A stretch of DNA of 17,608 nt, from positions 1-17,608 of the forward strand of contig CALDKD010000130.1 in the NCBI GenBank assembly GCA_937898885.1, given 5' to 3'. Position numbers and translations under genes: made by a program. A model generated the notes under the pieces. That model was not told where the DNA came from. It searched no databases and worked only from the letters and a program-made list of their open reading frames with translations. Of the stretch, positions 7,599 to 14,540 are shown one piece after another. The stretch comes from an uncultured Bacteroidales bacterium (GTDB lineage: Bacteria; Bacteroidota; Bacteroidia; Bacteroidales; Bacteroidaceae). Positions within the stretch are counted from its first letter, which is position 1, and each line of letters begins with the position of its first letter.

Positions 7599-8875
7599 TT
7601 CTGTCTAAGTCTTATTGTTACTGCATTCTTGTGGGCGTCGAGCATCTCGCCTGCCGCCATAGTCTCGATAGTTGGTCCAAGTAGCTCAAGTCCGTTGCGG
7701 GTAAGCTGCTGGAATGTAATCTTGCGCAGGAAACTGTCTAGATTTACGCCGGAATAAGCCTTGGCGTATCCACTGGTAGGCAGCGTGTGGTTTGTGCCTG
7801 ACGCATAGTCTCCGGCACTCTCCGGCGACCATTGGCCAATGAATACGGAGCCTGCGTTTACAACGCATTCTGCCATCTCAGCCGCATCGGCGGTCTGTAT
7901 GATCAGGTGCTCAGGGGCATACTCGTTGGTCATCTCAATAATCTGCTCCTTGTCTTTAAGCTGTATCAGACGGCTGTGCTCCAAAGCCTTGTCTGCAATC
8001 TGCCGGCGTGGCAGCAGTGTTGTCTGGCGCTCAACCTCATCCTGTACCTCTTTTATTATGCGGGCTGATGTGGTAAGCAGCAGAACCTGGCTGTCCGGTC
8101 CGTGTTCGGCCTGTGAGAGCAAGTCTGCGGCAATGAATGCCGGATTGGCTGTATCATCGGCAATGACCTCAACCTCTGATGGCCCTGCGGGCATATCAAT
8201 TGCCACATCCTTCAGCGATACCAGCTGCTTTGCCGCTGTTACGTAGCTGTTGCCAGGGCCGAAGATCTTACTTACTTTTGGAACGCTCTCTGTGCCGTAT
8301 GCCATTGCCGCAATGGCCTGCGAGCCTCCGAGCATGAATATTCTGCTCACTCCGGCTGTCTTGGCGGCAAAGAGTATTGCGGGATTGACATTGCCGCTCT
8401 TGTCCGGCGGTGTGCATAGGATGATTTCCTTACATCCGGCAGTGACGGCTGGAATTGCCAGCATCAGGACTGTAGAGAAGAGTGGGGCTGAGCCGCCTGG
8501 GATATACAGACCAACGCGCTGGATTGGAACTGCCTTCTGCCAGCAGGTCACACCCTGGGTTGTCTCGATCTTTCGCAGTGATGGAATCTGAGCCTCGTGA
8601 AATTCTCTTATGTTTACCGCAGCCTTGCGGATGGCTTCCTGCAGCTCCTTCGATACTTTCGCATCTGCCTCATTGAGCATCTCGTCAGATACCTCAAGAC
8701 TGCTGAGCTCAACCTTGTCGAACATCTTCTCCAGACGGAAAAGCGCTGCATCGCCCTCGGTGCGTACCTGCTCCAGAACTTTTCCTACACTGTCGTACAA
8801 TCCTTCGTTGCTCAGTGCCGGGCGTTTGAGCAATTCCGCCCATTCGCCTCTTTCGGGATTCACAATTGTCCTCAT
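7595..8875 (-). CDS. hisD: Histidinol dehydrogenase
   Basis: This zinc enzyme carries out the last two steps of histidine synthesis, oxidising L-histidinol to L-histidine with two NAD+. Its 426 residues match the family. Visible landmarks are the NAD-binding region with GLYIPGGSAPLFST (122-135), MPAGPSEVEVIADDTANP (228-245), and zinc ligands Q255 and H258 in LLSQAEHGPDSQ. Further on are the catalytic pair E322-H323 in NEYAPEHLI, zinc ligand D356 in SAGDYASGTNHTLPT, and H415 in DAHKNAVTIRL. It overlaps hisG upstream and hisC downstream by four bases each (ATGA). Confidence 0.97.
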   Translation of the reverse strand: MRTIVNPERGEWAELLKRPALSNEGLYDSVGKVLEQVRTEGDAALFRLEKMFDKVELSSLEVSDEMLNEADAKVSKELQEAIRKAAVNIREFHEAQIPSLRKIETTQGVTCWQKAVPIQRVGLYIPGGSAPLFSTVLMLAIPAVTAGCKEIILCTPPDKSGNVNPAILFAAKTAGVSRIFMLGGSQAIAAMAYGTESVPKVSKIFGPGNSYVTAAKQLVSLKDVAIDMPAGPSEVEVIADDTANPAFIAADLLSQAEHGPDSQVLLLTTSARIIKEVQDEVERQTTLLPRRQIADKALEHSRLIQLKDKEQIIEMTNEYAPEHLIIQTADAAEMAECVVNAGSVFIGQWSPESAGDYASGTNHTLPTSGYAKAYSGVNLDSFLRKITFQQLTRNGLELLGPTIETMAAGEMLDAHKNAVTIRLRQK

Positions 8876-9723
8876 AAAATCATTTTCTCAATTGGCAATA
8901 CAAGAATACCCTCGGCTCCGGCCTGTTTGAGCTTGCCGGTTATCTCCCAGAAACACTTCTCGTCCAGAACTGTGTGAACTGAACTCCATTCGTTCTGTGC
9001 CAGAGGCATTACGGTAGGGCTCTTGATGCCTGGCAATACGGCCAGCACATCGCTGAGACGGTTGTTTGGAACGTTCATCATCACATATTTCTTGCCTCGG
9101 GCGGCACGTACGGCCTCAAACCTGAAAAGAAGCTCATCAAGAATAGCCTGCTTCTCCTGGCTCAATGATGGGGTGGCTATGAGAAGGGCCTCGGACTGCA
9201 TTACAATCTCAACCTCTTTAAGATTGTTGCTTACCAGTGTGGAGCCAGAGCTTACAATGTCGAAAATGGCATCTGCAAGGCCTATGCCTGGAGCAATCTC
9301 TACCGAGCCTGTAATAACGTGTATGTCTGCGCTGATGCCGTTCTTGTCAAGGAATGACTGAAGTATGCCAGGGTAGGAGGTCGCAATCTTGCGTCCCTGA
9401 AACCACTCCAGGCCATTGTATTGCTCCGCTTTCGGAATTGCCAGAGACAGGCGGCAACGGCTGAATCCAAGGCGCTTGACCAGACTGGCGTCCGCCTTGC
9501 GCTCCACAAACTCATTCTCTCCCACGATACCTATGTCTGCCACGCCGTCGGCCACTGATTCCGGTATGTCATCATCGCGAAGGAACAATACCTCAATTGG
9601 AAAATCGGATGCCTGTGCCAGAAGCGTTCTCTTTGATACACCTATGTTTATACCGGACTCCTGAAGGAGCGACATTGTCTCGTCATAAAGTCTTCCCTTA
9701 GACTGTACAGCTATTCGTAACAT
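8872..9723 (-). CDS. hisG: ATP phosphoribosyltransferase, long form
   Basis: HisG catalyses the first committed step of histidine synthesis, ATP + PRPP to phosphoribosyl-ATP, and is normally feedback-inhibited by histidine. From the start at 9723 the protein is 283 residues and begins MLRIAVQSKGRL, the conserved N-terminus. The PRPP-binding loop is DIVSSGSTLVSNNL (155-168). Residues ~211-283 (KKYVMMNVPN onward) form the ACT-like regulatory domain that defines the HisZ-independent long form. The reading frame stays open upstream to 9774, but that extension would start inside the attenuator terminator and is not homologous to the family. It is first in the operon, under control of the leader at 9751-9855, and overlaps hisD by ATGA. 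Confidence 0.96.
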   Translation of the reverse strand: MLRIAVQSKGRLYDETMSLLQESGINIGVSKRTLLAQASDFPIEVLFLRDDDIPESVADGVADIGIVGENEFVERKADASLVKRLGFSRCRLSLAIPKAEQYNGLEWFQGRKIATSYPGILQSFLDKNGISADIHVITGSVEIAPGIGLADAIFDIVSSGSTLVSNNLKEVEIVMQSEALLIATPSLSQEKQAILDELLFRFEAVRAARGKKYVMMNVPNNRLSDVLAVLPGIKSPTVMPLAQNEWSSVHTVLDEKCFWEITGKLKQAGAEGILVLPIEKMIL

Positions 9724-9750
9724 ATTTTGAATATTTATTAATTTACCTAC

Positions 9751-9778
9751 AAAAAAAGCCTGCCCGGGCGGCAAGCTT
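9751..9778 (-). terminator. Attenuator terminator of the his leader (3:4 hairpin)
   Basis: On the minus strand, AAGCTTGCC (9778-9770) pairs with GGCAGGCTT (9764-9756). This gives nine base pairs, one of them G-U, around a five-base loop GCCCG. It is followed directly by seven T residues (9757-9751). It lies 27 bases upstream of the hisG start and behind no complete gene, which identifies it as a conditional terminator in the operon leader. Confidence 0.93.
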
Positions 9779-9805
9779 CATATACACACAACCATCGGCT
9801 TGCCG
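9769..9805 (-). promoter_or_regulatory. Antiterminator pairing (2:3) of the his leader
   Basis: The minus-strand segment CGGCAAGC (9805-9798) is exactly complementary over eight bases to GCTTGCCG (9776-9769), which contains most of the 5' arm of the attenuator terminator. Formation of this pairing excludes the terminator. It would form when a ribosome stalls on the His codons of the leader peptide and covers segment 1. Confidence 0.85.
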
Positions 9806-9818
9806 TATTACCTGCAAG
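9799..9818 (-). promoter_or_regulatory. Pause/1:2 hairpin of the his leader
   Basis: CTTGC (9818-9814), inside the last codons of the leader peptide, pairs with GCAAG (9803-9799), the core of antiterminator segment 2. The loop is ten bases. This is the expected mutually exclusive 1:2 pairing. Segment 1 starts only one base after the last His codon, so a ribosome stalled on the His codons would mask it. With only five base pairs it is the weakest part of the device. Confidence 0.7.
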
Positions 9819-9855
9819 TATGATGATGGTGATGTGATGTGGCGTTCAGCTTCAT
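9808..9855 (-). CDS. hisL: Histidine operon leader peptide
   Basis: This is a 15-codon open frame reading MKLNATSHHHHHTCR and ending TAA at 9808-9810. Five consecutive histidine codons (CAT CAC CAT CAT CAT, 9834-9820) are the sensing element: low charged tRNA-His would stall the ribosome there. AGGAA sits directly before the ATG, too close for an ideal Shine-Dalgarno site but purine-rich. No other ATG exists in this frame before an upstream stop. The peptide itself presumably has no function. Placement is as in the classical his leader: promoter about 20 bases upstream, then the 1:2, 2:3 and 3:4 hairpins, then hisG. The gene name is given by analogy with enterobacterial hisL; the sequence is not expected to be homologous. 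Confidence 0.92.
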   Translation of the reverse strand: MKLNATSHHHHHTCR

Positions 9856-9873
9856 TTCCTCATTATTTCAGTG

Positions 9874-9905
9874 CAAAATTATACAATTATTCTTTTCAGA
9901 GCAAC
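9874..9905 (-). promoter_or_regulatory. Promoter of the histidine operon
   Basis: The minus strand carries GTTG (9905-9902) and TAATTTTG (9881-9874), separated by 20 bases. The -7 element matches TAnnTTTG exactly and the -33 element matches TTTG at three of four bases. Initiation would fall near 9867, only about a dozen bases before the leader peptide start. An attenuated transcript would be roughly 115 nt long. Confidence 0.7.
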
Positions 9906-9930
9906 ATTTTGACTCTGTTTGTTCAAAATG
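9905..9930. repeat. Inverted repeat next to the his promoter
   Basis: CATTTTGA (9905-9912) and TCAAAATG (9923-9930) are perfect eight-base inverted arms with a ten-base spacer. The repeat begins at the -33 element of the his promoter and lies upstream of the divergent lipid-kinase gene. It could be an operator for a dimeric regulator or simply an AT-rich chance palindrome. Confidence 0.5.
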
Positions 9931-9971
9931 GCCCTGTTTTTTGCGATTATCACAGATTTTTAATTTTCGTT

Positions 9972-10002
9972 TTTCAAGTATGGAATCTTTATTGTATATT
10001 TG
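9972..10002 (+). promoter_or_regulatory. Probable promoter of the lipid kinase operon
   Basis: TATATTTG (9995-10002) matches the -7 consensus TAnnTTTG exactly. TTTC (9972-9975), 19 bases upstream, matches the -33 TTTG at three of four bases. Initiation would be near 10010, about 40 bases before the ATG at 10051. Confidence 0.55.
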
Positions 10003-10050
10003 TTCTATAGTTAAAATAGGGTTTGTTGTACAAACGCGGAAATCAGTTGT

Positions 10051-10959
10051 ATGCTTTACATATTTGTAGTAAACGGGAGAGCCGATAAGAAAGGCATCAT
10101 TGATGCCGAGCTTGAGAGGCAACTCATAGGTACGTCGTTCAAGTACGATATCTACCATACGACAGGTGTGGGCGACGGTATCCGGTACGTGAGGATATAC
10201 TGCGACCTGCATCCGGACGATGAGGTCTGTTTTGTGGCTTGTGGCGGAAGCGGTACAGTCAACGAGGTGGCGTCGGGTATAGTTGGTTTCAGGAACAAGA
10301 GTATGGCCATTATGGCATACGAGGGCACCAACGATTTCATCAAGTATTATCCAGACCGGAATTTCCAGTCTCTTGCCGATATATTGAATGGTGAGACGGT
10401 AAAGGTCGATATCATACGCGTCAATGACAACTATGCGCTGAATGTGATAAATCTTGGCTTCGACGCAATGGTGGCTTATCAGGCCAACCGTCTTATTGAG
10501 AATGGGGTTGAGCAGAAAGCCGCTTACAAGAAATCTGTGCTGAGAAGTATTCTCGGGAATCGTGTCAACCACATCAAGGTCGTGGCTGATGGCAAGGCGC
10601 TTAACCGCAGGACAATGCTGCTCTGCACAATGGCAAACGGCAGATGGTGCGGCGGTCAGTTTATGTGCGCTCCCCGGGCTGTGGTAGATGATGGCCTGAT
10701 AGATGTATGTCTTTTCAAGACCTGCTCTCTGATATCATTCCTGATGCTGCTCGGACCGTACGAGAAGGGGGAGCATCTGGATAACAAATTCTGCCGGCGC
10801 CGTCTGAGGTATTGCAGGGCCAGACATTTGAGATTGTTGTCCAGGAACCTGATTTATATTTGTATGGACGGCGAGATAACGGCATCTACTGAATTTGACA
10901 TTGATATACTGCCCAAGGCAATCACATTGGTGCTTCCGCCTAAAAAACAACAGAAATGA
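10051..10959 (+). CDS. Diacylglycerol kinase-family lipid kinase (YegS/DgkB-like)
   Basis: This is a predicted cytoplasmic or peripheral-membrane kinase that phosphorylates a lipid such as diacylglycerol or a sphingoid base. The DAGK catalytic fold is supported by CGGSGTVNEVASG (64-76), EGTNDFIKYY (nucleotide-binding GTxND), NLGFDAMVAY, CAPRAVVDDGLIDVCLF and MDGE near the C-terminus. The first motif is normally GGDGT; here the aspartate is replaced by serine (S67). Other landmarks are intact, so the protein need not be inactive, but the change could affect nucleotide or metal binding. The length of 302 residues is normal. There is no signal peptide or membrane segment. The next gene overlaps it by four bases (ATGA). 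The lipid substrate is unknown; ceramide or dihydroceramide kinase activity is conceivable because Bacteroidales make sphingolipids, but this is speculation. Confidence 0.85.
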   Translation: MLYIFVVNGRADKKGIIDAELERQLIGTSFKYDIYHTTGVGDGIRYVRIYCDLHPDDEVCFVACGGSGTVNEVASGIVGFRNKSMAIMAYEGTNDFIKYYPDRNFQSLADILNGETVKVDIIRVNDNYALNVINLGFDAMVAYQANRLIENGVEQKAAYKKSVLRSILGNRVNHIKVVADGKALNRRTMLLCTMANGRWCGGQFMCAPRAVVDDGLIDVCLFKTCSLISFLMLLGPYEKGEHLDNKFCRRRLRYCRARHLRLLSRNLIYICMDGEITASTEFDIDILPKAITLVLPPKKQQK

Positions 10960-11909
10960 GAACCGTTAGATTATTATATGCCACCGTAGCATTATTCGTG
11001 GCGGTCTGCGTCAGCGCGCAGGACAAAATGACACTGATGCCTGCCTGGTTGCCGCAGGCGCAGTTCGCAGGCTATTATGTGGCTTTGGAAAAAGGCTTTT
11101 ATTCCGATGAGAATATTGACCTTACCATAGAACATATGGGAGTCAACTCCTCTAAGCCCGGTATTGAGCGTATAGGAAACGGCGAGGTTGACGTCATTGT
11201 ATCGCATCCAATTCAGGCCCTGATGGCGCGTGACTATGGCATAAAGGTGAGGAATGTGCTTCAGGTTACGCAGAGTACCGGAATGATGGTTGTAAGCCAT
11301 AAGACTCTTGACGGGCCTCAGTCGTTGAACGGCCAGTCAATAGGACGATGGAAAAGCGGATTCAGCGAGATTTGCGAGATATGCTGCCTTAACAACAATC
11401 TGGATGTGAGGTGGGTGCCGTTTCTGAACGGAATCAATCTGTTCGTATCCAAGGCTGTGGATGCCACAGTCGTGATGAGCTACAACGAGTACTATTCACT
11501 TGTAGAGGCAATGGGAAGCATTGATCCGGACAAAGTTCTCAGATTCGCCGACTGTGGCTATGACATACCGGAGGATGGCCTGTATGTGACAGAGGAGTAT
11601 CTGGCTACCCACAGAGAGCTTGTTGACCGTTTCTGCCTTGCCACTATCAAAGGCTGGAACTATTGTGTGGAGCATAAGGAGGAAAGCATTGATATTGTTA
11701 TGGGCTTTATGGAGAAGGCTGGTGTCATGACAAACCGCTATCATCAGAGTGTGATGCTTGACGGTATGATAGAGCTTCTGAAAAACCGTCAGACTGGTCT
11801 GATTGACTATAGTCCGATTCCTCAGGATAAGTATGACAAACTGATAGAGGACCTTTTGAAGACCAACTTTATCCAAGAACCTGTCAGTTATAGCGATTTC
11901 TCAAAATGA
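10956..11909 (+). CDS. NMT1/THI5-type periplasmic substrate-binding protein
   Basis: This is a predicted exported binding protein of the NMT1/THI5-like superfamily (ligands in characterised relatives include thiamine pyrimidine precursors and sulfonates). A signal peptide covers residues 1-21 (hydrophobic VALFVAVCVSA, likely cleavage after A21), with no lipobox at that site. The mature protein starts with the family pattern MPAWLPQAQFAGYYVALEKG (28-47), followed by GNGEVDVIVSHPIQALMARD (74-93). No ABC permease or ATPase gene is nearby. Its ATG overlaps the lipid kinase stop and its stop overlaps the start of the sensor phosphatase gene, both by ATGA. That tight coupling suggests the binding protein works with the phosphatase, perhaps presenting ligand to its extracytoplasmic domain. 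Ligand identity cannot be read from the sequence. Confidence 0.85.
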   Translation: MRTVRLLYATVALFVAVCVSAQDKMTLMPAWLPQAQFAGYYVALEKGFYSDENIDLTIEHMGVNSSKPGIERIGNGEVDVIVSHPIQALMARDYGIKVRNVLQVTQSTGMMVVSHKTLDGPQSLNGQSIGRWKSGFSEICEICCLNNNLDVRWVPFLNGINLFVSKAVDATVVMSYNEYYSLVEAMGSIDPDKVLRFADCGYDIPEDGLYVTEEYLATHRELVDRFCLATIKGWNYCVEHKEESIDIVMGFMEKAGVMTNRYHQSVMLDGMIELLKNRQTGLIDYSPIPQDKYDKLIEDLLKTNFIQEPVSYSDFSK

Positions 11910-13801
11910 AAGCATCTCGTTCATTTGCAAAGAGGCTCAGCCTCAGTATAATAGGTACAACGGCACTGCTGTTCCTGGCTGCTACTATCACGCTGGGTAT
12001 TGTATCTTACTCTCTGGCATACGACTCCGCCATCAAGGAGACTACATCTACAATGAAAAGCAATTTCCTGGAGATTGAGAAAGTGCTTGGCGAGGTGGAG
12101 GCTGCCACAAACGGCAATGCCTGGCTTGCGGAGAAGTTTTGCCAGAACGATACTGCACTGCTTGACGTTGTAAGCAATTTGATTCTGTCTGATTCAAATA
12201 TCGTATCGTGCGCCATCGGCTTTGAGCCTTACAGCGTATATCCGGAGAAGATGTTCTATTGTCCGTTCGCTTATTATGATGCAGACAGAAATGTAAGGAC
12301 CCGGATGATGGGCAGTGATGACTACGACTACCCTCTGATGGACTGGTTCCTGATTCCCAAGATACTTGGACACGAATACTGGAGCGAGCCGTCGTTTGAC
12401 AGTGACGGAAGCGGCAGGCTGGTTACATCTTTCTCAAAGCCTCTGTATTGGAAGGACGGCAGCTTTATGGGAGTAATAAAGGCGGATATAGATCTTCAGT
12501 GGCTTACAGACAAGATACAGTCCATGAAACCGTATGAGAACTCTTTCACCATATTGGCTGGAAGAAACGGAGCATATATATCGCACATAGATGAGAGTAA
12601 GATACTTAGCGAGACGGTCTTTACGGAAAGCCTCAGCGTAGGCAATGAGAAGTCAATCAGCGACATTAAGAGACTGATGTCGGGCGAGACAGGTGTGATG
12701 CGGGTGAACAGACCGGATTTCAAGGGATTCTTTGTTTACGGACCTCTTAATAATGGATGGACCGCGGCTCTGGTATGCTCATACAAGGACGTGTTCTCCA
12801 AGGCAACCAGAATGAACAACATCTCGTTTCTGGTGGGCATATTGGGATTGCTGCTGCTGTATATCACAAACAAACGCATTATCAGCCGCCACGCACAGCC
12901 TATCACGGAGTTCGCATATTCGGCACTTAATATCTCACAGGGTAATTTCAAGGCCAGGATTCCGGATGTAAAGAGCGATGATGAGCTTCGTCGTCTGCAC
13001 GACTCACTTGATTATATGGAACGCTCCATCAACGAATATATAGGCGAGCTGCGTACTACCACCGCATCGAATGAGCGTTACGAGAGCGAGCTCAATGTGG
13101 CCAGCGCAATCCAGATGCAGATGCTTCCAAAGGACTATCCTAAGTTCGATGGCGTTGACCTGCACGCAATGTTGCATCCGGCCAAGGAGGTAGGCGGTGA
13201 CTTATATGATTTCTTTGTAAAAGACAGACTGCTCTATTTTGTGGTGGGCGATGTATCGGGCAAGGGCGTTCCCGCCGCTCTTTATATGGCAATCACGCGA
13301 AGCGCGTTCCGTTTCATTGCCGGTCTGGGACTCCCGGTTGAGGGCGTTGTGGCAAAAATCAACAACTCGTTCTGCGACGGCAATGACAGCGGTATGTTTG
13401 TGACGATGTTTGTGGGTTGCCTGAATATTGACACGTTGGAGCTGAATTATTGCAATGCCGGTCATAATCCTATTCTGATAATATCGCCGGATGGCAAACC
13501 GTCATATCTGCACGCGAAACCGAATATGGCCGCCGGTCTGTTTGAGGATTTCCCGTACCAGGGTGAGTCAATGACATTAGAGAGAGGCTCCAGACTCTTT
13601 ATCTACACAGATGGCGTTACTGAGGCTGAGAACCGTGTCAAGGAACTGTATGGAGAGGACCGTCTTGATGAGTTCGCAAAACGGGAGGATGTGAATGAGA
13701 GCTCGGAGCAGTTCCTGAGTAATCTGGTATCGTCAATCAAGTCGTTCGTAAAGGATAATCCTCAGAACGACGACATTACGGTTATGTCAATCAAATTGTG
13801 A
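11906..13801 (+). CDS. Membrane-bound SpoIIE/PP2C-type serine phosphatase with extracytoplasmic sensor and HAMP
   Basis: This is a predicted transmembrane signalling phosphatase. The first membrane helix is at about 13-37. An extracytoplasmic Cache-like sensor spans about 40-300 (features include DWFLIPKILGHEYWSEPSFD and GVIKADIDLQWLTDKI). The second helix is at about 305-321 (FLVGILGLLLLYI), then a HAMP-like segment with the P at 332 (about 323-378). The amphipathic helix ELNVASAIQMQMLPKDYPKF (395-414) is the switch linker typical of RsbU-like phosphatases. The catalytic domain (about 415-631) has the metal-binding acidic residues D432 (VGGDLYD), D449 (VVGDVSGKG), D569 (YTDG) and D622-D623 (NDDIT). 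The expected substrate is a phosphorylated anti-sigma antagonist (STAS protein), but no such partner is in the window. It overlaps the binding-protein gene by four bases; 16 bases separate it from the transglycosylase. Confidence 0.92.
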   Translation: MKASRSFAKRLSLSIIGTTALLFLAATITLGIVSYSLAYDSAIKETTSTMKSNFLEIEKVLGEVEAATNGNAWLAEKFCQNDTALLDVVSNLILSDSNIVSCAIGFEPYSVYPEKMFYCPFAYYDADRNVRTRMMGSDDYDYPLMDWFLIPKILGHEYWSEPSFDSDGSGRLVTSFSKPLYWKDGSFMGVIKADIDLQWLTDKIQSMKPYENSFTILAGRNGAYISHIDESKILSETVFTESLSVGNEKSISDIKRLMSGETGVMRVNRPDFKGFFVYGPLNNGWTAALVCSYKDVFSKATRMNNISFLVGILGLLLLYITNKRIISRHAQPITEFAYSALNISQGNFKARIPDVKSDDELRRLHDSLDYMERSINEYIGELRTTTASNERYESELNVASAIQMQMLPKDYPKFDGVDLHAMLHPAKEVGGDLYDFFVKDRLLYFVVGDVSGKGVPAALYMAITRSAFRFIAGLGLPVEGVVAKINNSFCDGNDSGMFVTMFVGCLNIDTLELNYCNAGHNPILIISPDGKPSYLHAKPNMAAGLFEDFPYQGESMTLERGSRLFIYTDGVTEAENRVKELYGEDRLDEFAKREDVNESSEQFLSNLVSSIKSFVKDNPQNDDITVMSIKL

Positions 13802-13817
13802 GGACTGGAAGAGACTG

Positions 13818-14540
13818 ATGAATACCACAGGACCGGAATTGACAAGAAAAAGAGTAATCTCACTGCTGGTATCGGCGGCTGTGATAGTGACGCTTTTCAC
13901 TGTGAGGATGTGTGGGGGCAGGGAATCTGATATAGAGATTGGCGACGAGCCGTTGCCAGGACTTGTGATATCTCAATACGACAGTATATTCAAGGCACAC
14001 TCAGACTCGTTGTTTGACTGGAAACTGCTTGCTGCCATAGCATACACGGAATCGAGGTTCGATACTTCTCTTGTATCGGTGCGTGGAGCGTTCGGCCTGA
14101 TGCAGGTCATGCCTGCCACATACAGCAAGATGGTAAGCAGGATAGGGGTGGACTCCGATTCTGTGAGCACGGGGCTCAATGTGTATGCGGCGGTACAGCA
14201 TCTGCGCGATATGAATGAGCAGTTCCATTTCATTAATCCAGCAGAGAGGCTGAACTTCATTCTTGGGGCATACAATTGTGGTCCCGGACGTGTCTTTGAC
14301 GCAATGCGGATAGCCAGAAAGAATGGTATCAACCGCTATGTGTGGAGCAATATAGAGGAGGTCATGGCCACAATGTCTGACGAGGCGGTCTATTCCGACA
14401 CTACCGTTTGCCGGTTTGGCCGTTTCAATTCAGGCGAGACGGTGAGATATGTACGGAATGTCCGCAAAAAATATCAGGAATACTGTGCGCTTGATACGTT
14501 GTGCGACGAGCCGGACTCAGTGATTATCCCCGGTGCATAG
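13818..14540 (+). CDS. Membrane-anchored lytic transglycosylase (SLT domain)
   Basis: This is a predicted murein lytic transglycosylase that cleaves the glycan backbone to leave 1,6-anhydro-muramic acid. An N-terminal hydrophobic segment (14-30) anchors or exports it. C32 follows it, but the preceding residues (VRM) do not form a lipobox. The SLT domain spans about 65-190, with catalytic E78 in AIAYTESRFD, GAFGLMQVMPAT (90-101) and LGAYNCGPGRV. Its 240 residues give a single catalytic domain with a short C-terminal tail (to 240) that has no recognisable LysM repeat. It lies 16 bases after the phosphatase gene and probably shares its transcript. Its last 17 bases overlap the 3' end of smpB on the other strand. 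There is no visible terminator between them. Confidence 0.92.
   Translation: MNTTGPELTRKRVISLLVSAAVIVTLFTVRMCGGRESDIEIGDEPLPGLVISQYDSIFKAHSDSLFDWKLLAAIAYTESRFDTSLVSVRGAFGLMQVMPATYSKMVSRIGVDSDSVSTGLNVYAAVQHLRDMNEQFHFINPAERLNFILGAYNCGPGRVFDAMRIARKNGINRYVWSNIEEVMATMSDEAVYSDTTVCRFGRFNSGETVRYVRNVRKKYQEYCALDTLCDEPDSVIIPGA

Noticed and set aside
9724..9774. Extended hisG start at 9774 adding 17 residues
   Set aside because: The extension lies inside the attenuator terminator stem and its T-run, and the conserved HisG N-terminus begins at the ATG at 9723.
9820..9834. Five-His run resembling an engineered His tag, near SmaI- and HindIII-like sites
   Set aside because: It sits in a short ORF with a promoter, terminator and antiterminator in front of hisG, exactly where a his leader belongs. 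The restriction-like sites are parts of the hairpin arms.
9868..10572. Long minus-strand ORF of 234 codons across the lipid kinase 5' end
   Set aside because: It lies opposite a well-supported kinase gene and covers the divergent promoter region; the product shows no recognisable domain.
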